This document shows, piece by piece, positions 26,197 to 35,270 of a stretch of DNA of 64,000 nucleotides (the first letter of the stretch is position 1; each line of letters opens with the position of its first letter). Position numbers and translations under genes: made by a program. This DNA is from JAFANK01 sp036741695 (GTDB lineage Bacteria; Vulcanimicrobiota; Vulcanimicrobiia; Eremiobacterales; Eremiobacteraceae): positions 71,938-135,937 of the forward strand of contig DAINRU010000001.1 in the NCBI GenBank assembly GCA_036741695.1, given 5' to 3'. The notes below the pieces were generated by a model that worked only from the letters and a program-made list of their open reading frames with translations, had not been told where the DNA came from and made no database searches.

Positions 26197-27891
26197 ATGA
26201 AGCATTCCATGTACGCCTCCACGCCCGGCGTGAGAGCCGGCCGGCGATTCGTCCTGCTCGCACTCGCTCTCTTGGCCGCCCTCGCCCAAAGAGCGACCGC
26301 TGCCCCGCCGACGGAAGGCGTGCAGGCGCCGACCTTCACGCTCGCCAGCTTGAACGCACCGCACTGGTCGCTCTCAGGCACCCGCGGCCATGTCGTGGTC
26401 GTCAACTTCTTCGCGACCTGGTGCCCGCCGTGTCGCGCCGAGACCCCCGATCTCGTGGCCATCGAGAAGCGTTATGCGAGCAAGGGCGTGATCTTCGTGG
26501 GCGTCGACGATCGCGAGGATGCCGCCCTCGTCTCTACGTTTGTGAAATCCAAAGGCATCCGCTACCCGATCGTGCTCGATACCGATGGCGCTGTGAGCCG
26601 CGAATATGACGTACGCGCCATCCCCACCACCTACGTGTTGGACCGCGACGGAACGATCCGCTACCGCCAAGTCGACGAGCTCGACGCACCATTGCTCTCC
26701 GGCGTGCTCGGCGCGGTACTCGCCGGCTCGCCCATCCCCGAGAGCGTGGCGTCGCAGAAGTTCCACAGCACGGCGAACGGCGCGACCACGCAGATCAGCG
26801 CGGACCTGACGTCTGCCCAGTCATCCACGCCGCCCAACGCGCTGGCGCTCGACAGCGCGATCGCGACCGGCGTCGCTGCCAATAAGCAGCTCGACGACCA
26901 GCTCTCAAAGCCTGACGCGGCCTCGATCAACTACTTCGACGTCAACGCGACGCGCGACAAGCTCGACACAGTCCTCGCCAACGCCTATACAGCCCGGGCG
27001 GCGCTGCCCGGTTCGAAGACGGCGACGGCGGATCAGACTGAAGCTGCGCTCTTACGCGGCCAGGTGTTCATGGACCAAGAGCAGTTCGCCCAAGCGGCCG
27101 AACAATACGATGTGGCGATGAAGCTTACTCCCACCGACACCCGCGGCTATGACGGCGCCTACATGGCCGCGTACGAACAAAAAAATTACGCCACGGCTGC
27201 GCAGATCGCCGATGCAGAGGCCAAGCTCGCTCCCGACGATCCGGAGAGCTGGCTCACCGTCGCCTCGGCGCGCAACGCGCTCAAGGACTACCCCGCCGCG
27301 CTTGACGCCGAACGCAAGGCGCTCGCGATCGCCGGCCCGGCGTACGCGAAAGATCCGACCGCTAAGGCAGCGGCCTACGAGCTCGGCCGCGTCTGGCTGA
27401 AGATGGCGCGGACGCAATTGCTCGCAGGCAATCCGGCTGCGGCGCGTCCGCTGCTCGTGCAGTCGCAAGCGGCGGCGCCCGGCACGATCGTACAGCAGCA
27501 AGCGAACGAGCAATACGTCGCGCTCGAACCGGCGCACATCGCCATCGAGCAGACGGCCGTCACCCAAGCTCAGGGCGCGTCGGCGCAGCCTGCCAAGGTC
27601 TTTGTCATCGTGCGCAATCCGTCGTCCGCGAACCGCACGATCAACTTGACCGCCTCGGGCCTGCCGCCGAAGTGGCTGCTCTCATTCTGCTACAGCACGG
27701 TGTGCAACCCGTATAAGGTGTCGTTTGCCCTGCCCGCGGGGGGCAGCAAGCGTATCGAGCTGCTGGTCGCGCCGCTAGCACAGACGGGCGGCCCATGGTC
27801 GATGAGCGTAAACGCTTCCGGCCAGGCGACGGCCCAGGTGCACGTCGACGCAAAAACCGCCAAAGCGGCGATCACCGTCAGCGCCTCGTAG
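26197..27891 (+). CDS. Exported TlpA-like thioredoxin with TPR region and C-terminal beta domain
   Basis: 564 residues. A signal peptide (RRFVLLALALLAALAQRATA) precedes a TlpA/ResA-type thioredoxin domain: VVNFFATWCPPCRAETPDL with the redox CxxC, GVDDRE, and the cis-proline IPTTYVLDRDG. A linker and a TPR-like alpha region follow (about 280-430, e.g. FAQAAEQYDVAMKLTPTD). The last 100 residues are a beta-sandwich resembling NEW3/immunoglobulin-like domains (VFVIVRNPSSANRTINL). It is likely a periplasmic thiol-disulfide reductase serving a multiprotein assembly; the combination is uncommon. ATG 26197 is preferred, with ATG 26164 and 26209 as alternatives. A perfect terminator palindrome follows. 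Confidence 0.82.
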   Translation: MKHSMYASTPGVRAGRRFVLLALALLAALAQRATAAPPTEGVQAPTFTLASLNAPHWSLSGTRGHVVVVNFFATWCPPCRAETPDLVAIEKRYASKGVIFVGVDDREDAALVSTFVKSKGIRYPIVLDTDGAVSREYDVRAIPTTYVLDRDGTIRYRQVDELDAPLLSGVLGAVLAGSPIPESVASQKFHSTANGATTQISADLTSAQSSTPPNALALDSAIATGVAANKQLDDQLSKPDAASINYFDVNATRDKLDTVLANAYTARAALPGSKTATADQTEAALLRGQVFMDQEQFAQAAEQYDVAMKLTPTDTRGYDGAYMAAYEQKNYATAAQIADAEAKLAPDDPESWLTVASARNALKDYPAALDAERKALAIAGPAYAKDPTAKAAAYELGRVWLKMARTQLLAGNPAAARPLLVQSQAAAPGTIVQQQANEQYVALEPAHIAIEQTAVTQAQGASAQPAKVFVIVRNPSSANRTINLTASGLPPKWLLSFCYSTVCNPYKVSFALPAGGSKRIELLVAPLAQTGGPWSMSVNASGQATAQVHVDAKTAKAAITVSAS

Positions 27892-27927
27892 GCGCGGTCA
27901 GCCGATCCGAAGAGCCCGATGAAATCA

Positions 27928-27957
27928 GGGGCGCACACGTGTGCGCCCTTCATTTTA
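27928..27957 (+). terminator. Terminator upstream of the dcw cluster
   Basis: GGGCGCACAC (27929-27938) is directly followed by its complement GTGTGCGCCC (27939-27948), a 20-base perfect palindrome, then TTCATTTTA. It separates the thioredoxin gene from the dcw promoter. Confidence 0.7.
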
Positions 27958-27958
27958 C

Positions 27959-27987
27959 TTGCAAAGATACCGATGGTTCGGTATAGT
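27959..27987 (+). promoter_or_regulatory. dcw cluster promoter
   Basis: TTGCAA (27959-27964), a 17-base spacer and TATAGT (27982-27987) form a good sigma70 promoter 40 bases before mraZ. Transcription would start near 27994, within the MraZ boxes. Confidence 0.7.
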
Positions 27988-28019
27988 GGGGCAAAGTGGT
28001 TCTCAGTGGGGTAGAGTGG
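27985..28019 (+). promoter_or_regulatory. MraZ operator: four AGTGG boxes
   Basis: AGTGG occurs at 27985, 27995, 28005 and 28015, exactly 10 bp apart, twice as AGTGGGG. MraZ of other bacteria binds TGGGN direct repeats spaced one helical turn apart upstream of its own gene. The boxes overlap the -10 element, so autorepression of the cluster is expected. Confidence 0.8.
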
Positions 28020-28026
28020 CTGAGGC

Positions 28027-28467
28027 ATGTCGGCGTTTCCCAAATTTACGGGACAGTACGAACATTCCCTAGACGACAAGGGTCGGCTCACCATTCCCGC
28101 CCGCTTCCGAGCTCGGCTGGGTGATCACTTCGTTCTCACCATCGCGCCCCCGGAACCATGCCTAGCCATGTATCCCGAAGCGACCTGGTCGGAGTTCTGC
28201 TCCAAGCTTGAGGCGGCCCAACGCAAAGACGCCCGCTACCGGTCCATCGTGCGCCATCTCTTCGCCCACACCGAGGAGATATCGCTCGATTCGCAGGGCC
28301 GGCTTTTGCTGCCCGCCACGCTGCGCGAGATGGCCGGCATCAAGCGGGATGCGGTGCTCGTCGGCACGCTGACGCGGGTTGAGATCTGGCCGGCCGAGGG
28401 CTGGCGCGACGTCAACGCTCCGCCCGACGATATGGGCGACTTCATGACCGAGCTTGGACTCTATTAG
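28027..28467 (+). CDS. mraZ: Transcriptional regulator MraZ
   Basis: 146 residues with the two SpoVT/AbrB-like DNA-binding repeats of MraZ: YEHSLDDKGRLTIPARFRARL near residue 11 and EEISLDSQGRLLLPATLREMA near residue 84. Each contains the DxxGR signature. MraZ forms a ring that binds tandem repeats at its own promoter and represses the division and cell-wall cluster. The expected four boxes lie immediately upstream. It is the first gene of the cluster, and rsmH begins inside its 3' end. Length matches the family. Confidence 0.96.
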   Translation: MSAFPKFTGQYEHSLDDKGRLTIPARFRARLGDHFVLTIAPPEPCLAMYPEATWSEFCSKLEAAQRKDARYRSIVRHLFAHTEEISLDSQGRLLLPATLREMAGIKRDAVLVGTLTRVEIWPAEGWRDVNAPPDDMGDFMTELGLY

Positions 28468-29377
28468 CCATGAGCCGGTCATGGTACAGGAGTGCGTGAG
28501 TTTGCTGCAAGCGGCAGGCACGGGCGCAAGTCCTCAGGTGTTCGTCGACGCGACGTACGGCGCGGGCGGACACAGCGCAGCATTGCTCGACGCGTCTGCG
28601 CGCAACACGGTGATCGCCCTTGACGCAGACCCAGCTGCCGTCGATCGGGCTCGCGTCCAGGCCCGCAAGTATCCCGGCCGTCTCATCCCTCGCCACGCCA
28701 ACTTCGCGCAGCTGGGCGATGTCCTCGACGCGAGCGGTCACGCACGAGTCGACGGCATCCTCTACGATCTGGGCATCTCGTCGCTGCAGCTCGCCGATAG
28801 CACTCGCGGTTTTTCGTTTGCCGGCGACGAGCCGCTCGACATGCGTCTTGACCCAAGCTCCGACGAGCCCAGCGCGTCTGACCTGCTCCGCACGCTGCCA
28901 CAGGCGGAGCTGGAGAAGCTGCTGCGCGAGTACGGCGACGAACGCCACGCCCGCTCGATCGCACGCGCCATCGTCAAACGGCGGCCACGCGTGCGTAGCT
29001 GGCGGACGGGCGATCTCGTCGCCGCGGTGCTCAGCGCTCAAGGATCGCGCAAGCACCAGCGCATCCATCCGGCGACGCGCACGTTCCAAGCGCTACGCAT
29101 CGCGGTGAATCACGACCTGCGCAATCTGGAGCGCAGCCTCGACAGCGCGGTGCGGCGGCTGCGCCCGGGCGGCCGCGTCGTCGTCATCAGTTTTCAGTCC
29201 GCCGAGGACCGCGTCGTCAAGCATCGCTTCAAGGCGTTCCAGCAGACGGGTCTCGGCTCTGTCGTCACGCGCAAGCCGTTGCGCCCGAGCCCAGCAGAAG
29301 TCGCGACGAACGTGCGCGCGCGCAGCGCAAAGCTGCGCGCCATCCAGCGCACGGATGCATCAGGGAGGGAGAGCTAA
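28454..29377 (+). CDS. rsmH: 16S rRNA m4C1402 methyltransferase
   Basis: A 307-residue SAM-dependent methyltransferase (formerly MraW) that N4-methylates C1402 of 16S rRNA. It shows SHEPVMVQE at the N-terminus, the SAM motif VDATYGAGGHSAALL, LDADPAAV, a DGILYDLGISSLQL motif, and C-terminal LRPGGRVVVISFQSAEDRVVK. TTG 28454 is needed to include the conserved HEPV segment; it overlaps mraZ by 14 bp. A later ATG at 28481 would cut into that motif. Confidence 0.95.
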   Translation: MDSISHEPVMVQECVSLLQAAGTGASPQVFVDATYGAGGHSAALLDASARNTVIALDADPAAVDRARVQARKYPGRLIPRHANFAQLGDVLDASGHARVDGILYDLGISSLQLADSTRGFSFAGDEPLDMRLDPSSDEPSASDLLRTLPQAELEKLLREYGDERHARSIARAIVKRRPRVRSWRTGDLVAAVLSAQGSRKHQRIHPATRTFQALRIAVNHDLRNLERSLDSAVRRLRPGGRVVVISFQSAEDRVVKHRFKAFQQTGLGSVVTRKPLRPSPAEVATNVRARSAKLRAIQRTDASGRES

Positions 29378-29380
29378 GCC

Positions 29381-29815
29381 ATGGGAGCGGCTGCCTACGC
29401 CTACAAACCGCAACTCGGGTCGCCCAGCGATCCGCATGAGACCGATTCGCGGCGCAAACGCCGCCGCCGCGTGAAGATCGCAGGCTCTGCGCGCCGGCTC
29501 ATCTACTGCGTCATCCCGCTCGTCCTCCTACTGCTCTACGTGGGATTGATGGCCGGTTTGACCGCGCAGACCTACCGCCTCGCCGCCGATCAGCGCGTGC
29601 ACGCGACCCTGCTCGAGCGCAACAACGCGCTGCGCAGCCGCGTCGCCGAGCTTGAATCGGTCGACCGCTTGGAGCAGGTCGCGCGCCAGCTGCACATGAC
29701 CGAGCCGAACAAAGTCGCATTCATCAACACCAGTGCACCGGCGCAACCGACGCCGCACGCATTCGCCCTCTTCGCCCGCATCGTCGCGGTGACGCGCTTG
29801 TTCGGTGTCCGGTAA
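29381..29815 (+). CDS. ftsL: FtsL-like cell-division protein
   Basis: 144 residues: a basic cytosolic tail (RRKRRRRVK), one membrane helix (about 41-61, LIYCVIPLVLLLLYVGLMAGL), then a periplasmic coiled coil with leucine heptads (ERNNALRSRVAELESVDRLEQVARQL) and the motif MTEPNKVAFI. FtsL forms a complex with FtsB and FtsQ and activates FtsWI. Sequence identity in this family is always low; topology and position between rsmH and the PBP gene identify it. It overlaps the PBP gene by 11 bp. Confidence 0.8.
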   Translation: MGAAAYAYKPQLGSPSDPHETDSRRKRRRRVKIAGSARRLIYCVIPLVLLLLYVGLMAGLTAQTYRLAADQRVHATLLERNNALRSRVAELESVDRLEQVARQLHMTEPNKVAFINTSAPAQPTPHAFALFARIVAVTRLFGVR

Positions 29816-31688
29816 GCGAGGCGCGGCGGAGCGGCGATCCGGCGACCGCAGCGCGACGATAAAACAGCAAGAGCGCTCGCGTCTCAGCGTCCGCGCGCTC
29901 ACCATCTTCTGGGCGTTCTTCGCGCTGTGCGCGCTTTTGGCGGCCCGTCTCTACATCGTCCAGATCCGTGACGGAGCCAGTCTCGCCGCCAACGCGAGCG
30001 AAGAGCAGCAGGCCACCTTCGAGCTGAATCCCACCCGCGGCGACATCGTCGACCGCTACGGCATCGTCTTCGCCACCACGCTGCCATCGTATGACGTGTT
30101 CGTGCAGCCACCGGCGCTCAAGGGCCTCCCGCGCCGCGCCGTCGAGGCAGAGGCGGCGCGCCTCGCACCCGTGCTGCATCTCACCCTCGCGCAGCTCGAA
30201 CGAGCGGTCGACAGCAATGCGCCCTTCATCTACTTAGCACGCAATCAGCCCAAGGCGGTGGCCAAACAGGTGATGGCCTTGGATCCGGTCGGCGTGGGTG
30301 CAGAGGAAGAGCCCATGGGCTTGCGGGTCGCCCCGCAATCGAGCGTCGGATCGACGGTTATCGGGTTCACCGGTGTTGATGATCAGGGGCTTGCCGGCAT
30401 CGAGTACCAGTACAACGACGTGCTTGCCGGCCGCCCGGGCAGCGTCACCGAAGAGACCGATGCGGCGGGTCGGCCCATCCCCTTCGGGCGCAAGGTCGTG
30501 CGGCCCGCCCACGTCGGCGCGACCGTCGTGCTCACGATCGACCGCACGCTGCAGTACGCCGCCGATGAGATCTTGAGCAGCTGCGTGCAGCGCTATCACG
30601 CGCGCGACGGATCGATCGTCGTCATGCGTGCGCGCACGGGCGAGATCCTGGCGCTGTCCAACTACCCCGACTTCGACCCCAATCATTTCGCCACGTCACC
30701 GGCGGCCGCGTGGAAGAACCAAGCGGTCACCGATCCCTACGAGCCCGGTTCGACCTTCAAGCTGATCACCGCCACCGCGGCGCTCGATTCGGGCCGGGTG
30801 TCGCTTGGCGACACGTTCGCGGCTGTCGACGAGCTGCGGGTCGGCGGCCGCGTTATCCACAACGCCGACGATGGACTCATGGCGTCGGGCCACGCGCGTG
30901 AGACGCTCGACGACATCATCACCTATTCGCACAACGTCGGCGCCGCTCAGGTGGCGATCCGCGTCGGCAGCCAGACGATGTACGAATATATCCGCCGTTT
31001 CGGCTTCGACGCACCGACAGGGGTGGACGTGCCTGGCGAGAGTCCGGGCATCGTCGGCACGCCCGACGACTGGTGGGGATCGCGTCTGGCGACGATTGGC
31101 TTCGGCCAGGGCGTCTCGGTCACGCCGCTGGCGCTGGCCCGCGCCTACGCAGCCATCGCCAACGGCGGCATGCTCATGCGTCCGCTCATCGTCCGGTCGC
31201 TGCTCGCACCGGATGGCACCATCATCCGCCAATTCCCGCCCGAGCCCGTGCGCCGCGTCATGACGCCGCAGACCGCAGCGGAACTCTTGAGCATGCTGCG
31301 CGACGTCGTGCGGCGCGGCACAGCCAAGGGCGTGGTCATACCAGGCTACGCGCTGGCCGGCAAGACGGGGACGGCGCAGATGGTGATCGGCGGCACCTAC
31401 GTCACCGGAGCATACACCTCGTCGTTCGTCGGCATCGTGCCGGCGGACAAACCGGAATACGTCATCCTGGTGAAGATCGACCGTCCGCAGGGCGTCTACT
31501 ACGGCAGCATCGTCGCCGCGCCGGCCTTCCGCGAGCTCGCCCGCAGGGTGCTGTGGCGCGAGGGCGTGCTGCCGCAACGCAGCGCGACGGTAGCGGATCC
31601 GCTGCAGAGCGCACCTGGCGGCACCGCAGCGACACATGCGGGCACGGCGGCGGGAGACATAGGCGGCACGACGAGAAAACGGCTGTGA
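29805..31688 (+). CDS. ftsI: Class B penicillin-binding protein (FtsI/PBP3 type)
   Basis: A 627-residue peptidoglycan transpeptidase for septation. An N-terminal membrane anchor (about 31-52) is followed by the pedestal motif RGDIVDRYGIVFATT. The transpeptidase domain has the active-site serine in PGSTFK, SHN as the second motif and KTGTAQ as the third. No PASTA domain is present. The start is GTG 29805, overlapping ftsL by 11 bp; the stop overlaps the murE start by one base. It acts with FtsW, encoded seven genes downstream. Confidence 0.94.
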   Translation: MSGKRGAAERRSGDRSATIKQQERSRLSVRALTIFWAFFALCALLAARLYIVQIRDGASLAANASEEQQATFELNPTRGDIVDRYGIVFATTLPSYDVFVQPPALKGLPRRAVEAEAARLAPVLHLTLAQLERAVDSNAPFIYLARNQPKAVAKQVMALDPVGVGAEEEPMGLRVAPQSSVGSTVIGFTGVDDQGLAGIEYQYNDVLAGRPGSVTEETDAAGRPIPFGRKVVRPAHVGATVVLTIDRTLQYAADEILSSCVQRYHARDGSIVVMRARTGEILALSNYPDFDPNHFATSPAAAWKNQAVTDPYEPGSTFKLITATAALDSGRVSLGDTFAAVDELRVGGRVIHNADDGLMASGHARETLDDIITYSHNVGAAQVAIRVGSQTMYEYIRRFGFDAPTGVDVPGESPGIVGTPDDWWGSRLATIGFGQGVSVTPLALARAYAAIANGGMLMRPLIVRSLLAPDGTIIRQFPPEPVRRVMTPQTAAELLSMLRDVVRRGTAKGVVIPGYALAGKTGTAQMVIGGTYVTGAYTSSFVGIVPADKPEYVILVKIDRPQGVYYGSIVAAPAFRELARRVLWREGVLPQRSATVADPLQSAPGGTAATHAGTAAGDIGGTTRKRL

Positions 31689-33172
31689 TGGCCCCCGTCG
31701 TTGCCGAGCCGCTCGAGCGGCTCTTCGCGGGTTTGCCGGCCCAGATCCGCGGCAACCCGCAAACCCCCATCTCTTCGATCGTCGCGGATTCGCGTCAGGT
31801 GCGGCCCGGTGCGCTCTTCTTCTGTCTGCGTGGCGCCCGCGCCGACGGACATGATTTCGCCGCCGCCGCCATCGCCGCAGGCGCGGCCGCCATCGTCGCC
31901 GAGCGCGAGATCGCAACAGGAGCGGACGTGGCGGTCGCGGTCGTCTCCGATCCGCTGGCCGCGCTCTCGAAAGTCGCAGCGCGTTTTTTCGGCGATCCGA
32001 GCCAGCACATGCGCGTCGTCGGCGTCACAGGCACGAACGGCAAGACGACGACGACGTATTTCCTGGAGGCCATCGCCCGTGTAGCGGGTGACCAGTTCGG
32101 CGTGATCGGCACGCTTGGCGCGCGCCTTGGCGAACAGGCCACGGAGCAGCTCGCGAACACGACGCCGCTCGCGCACGACGTGCAGCGCATCCTGGCCGGG
32201 TTTCGCGATGCCGGGGCGCTCGGCGCAGTCCTCGAGGTCTCAAGCCACGCGCTTGCCTTGCATCGCGTCGATGACGTCGCCTTCGACGTCGCCGTGCTGA
32301 CGAACCTGACGCAGGATCATCTCGACTTCCACGCGACCTTCGACGACTATCGCGCGGCCAAGCGCAAGCTCTTCGCCGCTGCGGCGGGCAAAGGCGGCCG
32401 CCCGCCCGTGGCCGTGCTCAACGCCGATGACGCTGAAGGCCAGGCGCTTGCCGGCCTCCTCGAGCGCAGGCTCACCTATGGGATCGAGAACACGAGCGCG
32501 TTGCTCAATGCGACCGATGTGACGATGGAAGCGACGGGCTCGCGCTTTGCCGTGCGCTCGCTCTGCCCTGCGCCGTTTTCGATTCGCTTGGCCGGAGCGT
32601 TCAACGTGGCCAATGCCATGGCGGCTCTGGGCGCCGCGTGCGCGCTCGATTATCCCGTGGAAGCGATGGCAGAGGGTCTGGCATCCGTGACCCGCGTGCC
32701 TGGGCGCATGATCTCCATCCCGGCGGGTGAGATCGGCGTCTACGTCGACTATGCGCACACGCCGGATGGGATGGAGCAGATCCTCCAGGCGACGCGTGCG
32801 CTCACCCGCGGCCGGCTGTTCTGCGTGTTCGGCTGTGGTGGCGATCGCGACGCCTCGAAGCGGCCGCGCATGGGGAGCATCGCGCAACGCTTGGCCGACC
32901 ACGTCATCCTCACGACCGACAATCCGCGCCATGAAGACCCGCAGGCGATCGTCGCCGGGATCTTGTCGGGCATGGACACACGCATTGGGCCTATCGAGAC
33001 GATCGCCGATCGCGAAGCGGCCATCGCCCGCGCTATCGAGTTGGCGAAAGCGGGTGATGCCGTGCTCATCGCCGGCAAGGGTCACGAGGACTACCAGATC
33101 TTCGGCGACGAGCGGCGTCCGTTCTCCGACGAGCGCGCAGCGCGTGCTGCGATCGAACGGGTCGCGCGATGA
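31688..33172 (+). CDS. murE: UDP-MurNAc-tripeptide synthetase, meso-DAP adding
   Basis: A 494-residue Mur ligase adding the third stem residue. It shows the N-terminal UDP-binding DSRQVRPGALFFCLRG, the ATP loop GVTGTNGKTTTTYFLE, the carbamylated-lysine region, and VDYAHTPDGMEQIL. The motif TDNPRHEDP contains DNPR, which in characterised enzymes selects meso-diaminopimelate over lysine. ATG 31688 overlaps the preceding TGA, and murF begins in its last 4 bases. It is cytosolic, and its position in the cluster is conventional. Confidence 0.95.
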   Translation: MAPVVAEPLERLFAGLPAQIRGNPQTPISSIVADSRQVRPGALFFCLRGARADGHDFAAAAIAAGAAAIVAEREIATGADVAVAVVSDPLAALSKVAARFFGDPSQHMRVVGVTGTNGKTTTTYFLEAIARVAGDQFGVIGTLGARLGEQATEQLANTTPLAHDVQRILAGFRDAGALGAVLEVSSHALALHRVDDVAFDVAVLTNLTQDHLDFHATFDDYRAAKRKLFAAAAGKGGRPPVAVLNADDAEGQALAGLLERRLTYGIENTSALLNATDVTMEATGSRFAVRSLCPAPFSIRLAGAFNVANAMAALGAACALDYPVEAMAEGLASVTRVPGRMISIPAGEIGVYVDYAHTPDGMEQILQATRALTRGRLFCVFGCGGDRDASKRPRMGSIAQRLADHVILTTDNPRHEDPQAIVAGILSGMDTRIGPIETIADREAAIARAIELAKAGDAVLIAGKGHEDYQIFGDERRPFSDERAARAAIERVAR

Positions 33173-34557
33173 CGCTCTCCTTCGAGCGATTCCTCGCAGT
33201 GAGCCGGGGGCGGTTCGTCGCCGACGCGACGTCGCTCTCCGCCGAATTCCGGCCGAGCACGGATTCACGCAGCATCGAACGGGGTGAGACGTTCATCTGC
33301 CTCCATGGGCCGCATTTCGACGGGCATGACTTCATCGCGACGGCACTCGCGCGCGGCGCAAGCGCGGTCGTCGTGGACGACGATGCCAAGGTGCCACGCG
33401 GCGTCGCGGCGCCCATCGTGCGCGTCGCCGATACGAAGATCGCCTACCTCGCCGGCGCAGCTGAAGCGCGCGCCGGTTTTTCAGGGCAGGTCGTCGCCAT
33501 AACCGGCAGCACCGGCAAGACGACGACCAAGGAGTTCGCGCTGCAACTCATCGGTTCGCGACGTCGGGTCATCGGCACGCCGCACAACGAGAACAACGAG
33601 CTCGGCGTCGCCAAACTCTGCTACCGGCTCGGGCCGGACGTCGGCGTCGCCGTGGTGGAGTTCGGTGCTCGCCATCCGGGCGAGATCGAGCAGCTCGTGG
33701 CGCTGGCCGCGCCGGGCATCGGCATCCTGACCAACGTCGGTGAGGCACATCTCGAGTTCTTCCGCGATCAGGCCGAGCTCGCGCACACGAAGTTCGCCCT
33801 CTTCTCGCGGGGAGCGCATCCTGTCTGCAACGCGTCCGATGTCTGGTCGCGCATGCTCGCGACGCAAGCGCAGCTCGATGGTTCGACCTTGTGGGTGCGT
33901 CTGGTCGGCGACCCGCTCATGTCGGGCATCATGCTCGAAGCGGGTACGCCGCGCGACGACGCGGTCGCCGTCACCTTCGGCGCCTCGCATGCTTTTGCAC
34001 GCTGGCGGCTGCCCGGCGAGCACAACCTGCGCGATGCGCTGCTAGCCGCCGGCGCCGCCATCTTGGCCGGTCTGACGTTTGAAGAAGCGCTTGCCGGTTT
34101 CGGCGAGCTGCGCTTACCGCCCGGACGATTCGAATCGCATCTCACCCCAAGCGGTGCGACGATCGTCTACGATGCCTACAACGCGAGCCCAACCTCCATG
34201 CTCTACGCGCTGCGCACGTTTGCCGCGTTGCCCGCCACGCGGCACATCGCCGTGCTCGGCAGCATGGCCGAACTCGGCGCCGACGCGCCGGCGCACCACA
34301 TCGCCATCGGCGCGGCCGCCGCCACGCTTCGACTCGACGAGCTGCATTGCGGCGGCGCTTTTGCAAGCGACCTGGCTGCGGGTGCACGGGGCGCCGGCAT
34401 GGCGACGGTCTCGGTGTTCGTGAGCAACGCGGAGATCGGCGAGCGTTTGCGCGGAGCGCTGCACGCGGGCGACAGCGTTCTTCTCAAAGGATCGCGCGTG
34501 CAGAAGATGGAGGAGATCTTACGTGGGCTTTTAGCCCCCGGGATCCTCGCGTCGTGA
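33169..34557 (+). CDS. murF: UDP-MurNAc-tripeptide-D-Ala-D-Ala ligase
   Basis: A 462-residue Mur ligase that adds D-Ala-D-Ala to the UDP-MurNAc tripeptide. Motifs: STDSRSIERGETFICLHG, the ATP loop ITGSTGKTTTKEFAL, NENNELGVAKLCYRL, a NVGEAHLEFF segment, and YDAYNASPTSMLYAL in the C-terminal domain. ATG 33169 overlaps murE by 4 bp. Its stop overlaps the GTG of the CofE-like gene by 3 bp (GTGA), which places that unusual gene firmly in the same translation-coupled series. Confidence 0.95.
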   Translation: MTLSFERFLAVSRGRFVADATSLSAEFRPSTDSRSIERGETFICLHGPHFDGHDFIATALARGASAVVVDDDAKVPRGVAAPIVRVADTKIAYLAGAAEARAGFSGQVVAITGSTGKTTTKEFALQLIGSRRRVIGTPHNENNELGVAKLCYRLGPDVGVAVVEFGARHPGEIEQLVALAAPGIGILTNVGEAHLEFFRDQAELAHTKFALFSRGAHPVCNASDVWSRMLATQAQLDGSTLWVRLVGDPLMSGIMLEAGTPRDDAVAVTFGASHAFARWRLPGEHNLRDALLAAGAAILAGLTFEEALAGFGELRLPPGRFESHLTPSGATIVYDAYNASPTSMLYALRTFAALPATRHIAVLGSMAELGADAPAHHIAIGAAAATLRLDELHCGGAFASDLAAGARGAGMATVSVFVSNAEIGERLRGALHAGDSVLLKGSRVQKMEEILRGLLAPGILAS

Positions 34558-35270
34558 GCCGCACATCGTTCGTACTCGACATCCCCATGCTGCCGCAGCG
34601 CATCGTGGCGATCCCCGTGCGCACGCCGCTCGTGCGTCCAGGCCAGGACCTGCCTGATCTTGTGCGCCGCTGTCTCGCCGGCATGCAAACGAGCGACGAC
34701 GTCATCTGCGTCTCGGAGACTGTGGTCGCGATCGCCCAGGGCCGTTCCATCGCTGCCGAGACCATCCGGCCGTCGCGCCTCGCCCACATGCTTGCCCAGC
34801 GCGCCGGATCCTACGCGACGATGAACCAGCCGGAGTCCATGCAGCTCGTGCTCGAGAACGCCGGCACCCTCAAGGTGCTCGCGGCGGCGGCGGCCGGCGC
34901 GGCGGGCCGGCTCGTCGGACGGCGCGGTGATTTCTATCGCATCCTCGGATCGGCGGTCGCAGAGATCGACGGCTATACAGGAACGATGCCACCCTACGAA
35001 CGCCACATCGTGCTTGGACCCAAAGATCCGCACATCGTCGCCCAGATCATCGCCCAAGTGTGCGGCGCCCACGCCTGTGTCGTGGATGCCAATGACCTCG
35101 GCAAAGCCGAAGTGCTCGGCGCGAGCGCCGGCGTGCGTGCCAGCGTCGTCCGCGCGTGCTTGCTCCACAACCCAGCGGGCAACTCCGACCAGCAGACGCC
35201 GCTCGTGCTCTTGAAGTACCGCCCCGTCGCCGGGGCTCCACACGCTAGTCCCCTCGTGTCGCCCGGATGA
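34554..35270 (+). CDS. CofE-like gamma-glutamyl ligase family protein in the dcw cluster
   Basis: 238 residues resembling coenzyme F420-0:L-glutamate ligase (PF01996 family). It has an N-terminal RIVAIPVRTPLVRPGQDLPDLV, then DDVICVSETVVAIAQGR, a conserved central region, and C-terminal HACVVDANDLGKAEVLGAS. CofE makes an amide bond between a carboxyl group and glutamate using GTP. Whether this protein acts on F420 is unknown, and no other F420 gene is in the window. It is locked between murF (GTGA overlap) and mraY (ATGA overlap), so a role in peptidoglycan precursor modification is a reasonable inference, unproven. The start is GTG 34554. Confidence 0.72.
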   Translation: MSRTSFVLDIPMLPQRIVAIPVRTPLVRPGQDLPDLVRRCLAGMQTSDDVICVSETVVAIAQGRSIAAETIRPSRLAHMLAQRAGSYATMNQPESMQLVLENAGTLKVLAAAAAGAAGRLVGRRGDFYRILGSAVAEIDGYTGTMPPYERHIVLGPKDPHIVAQIIAQVCGAHACVVDANDLGKAEVLGASAGVRASVVRACLLHNPAGNSDQQTPLVLLKYRPVAGAPHASPLVSPG

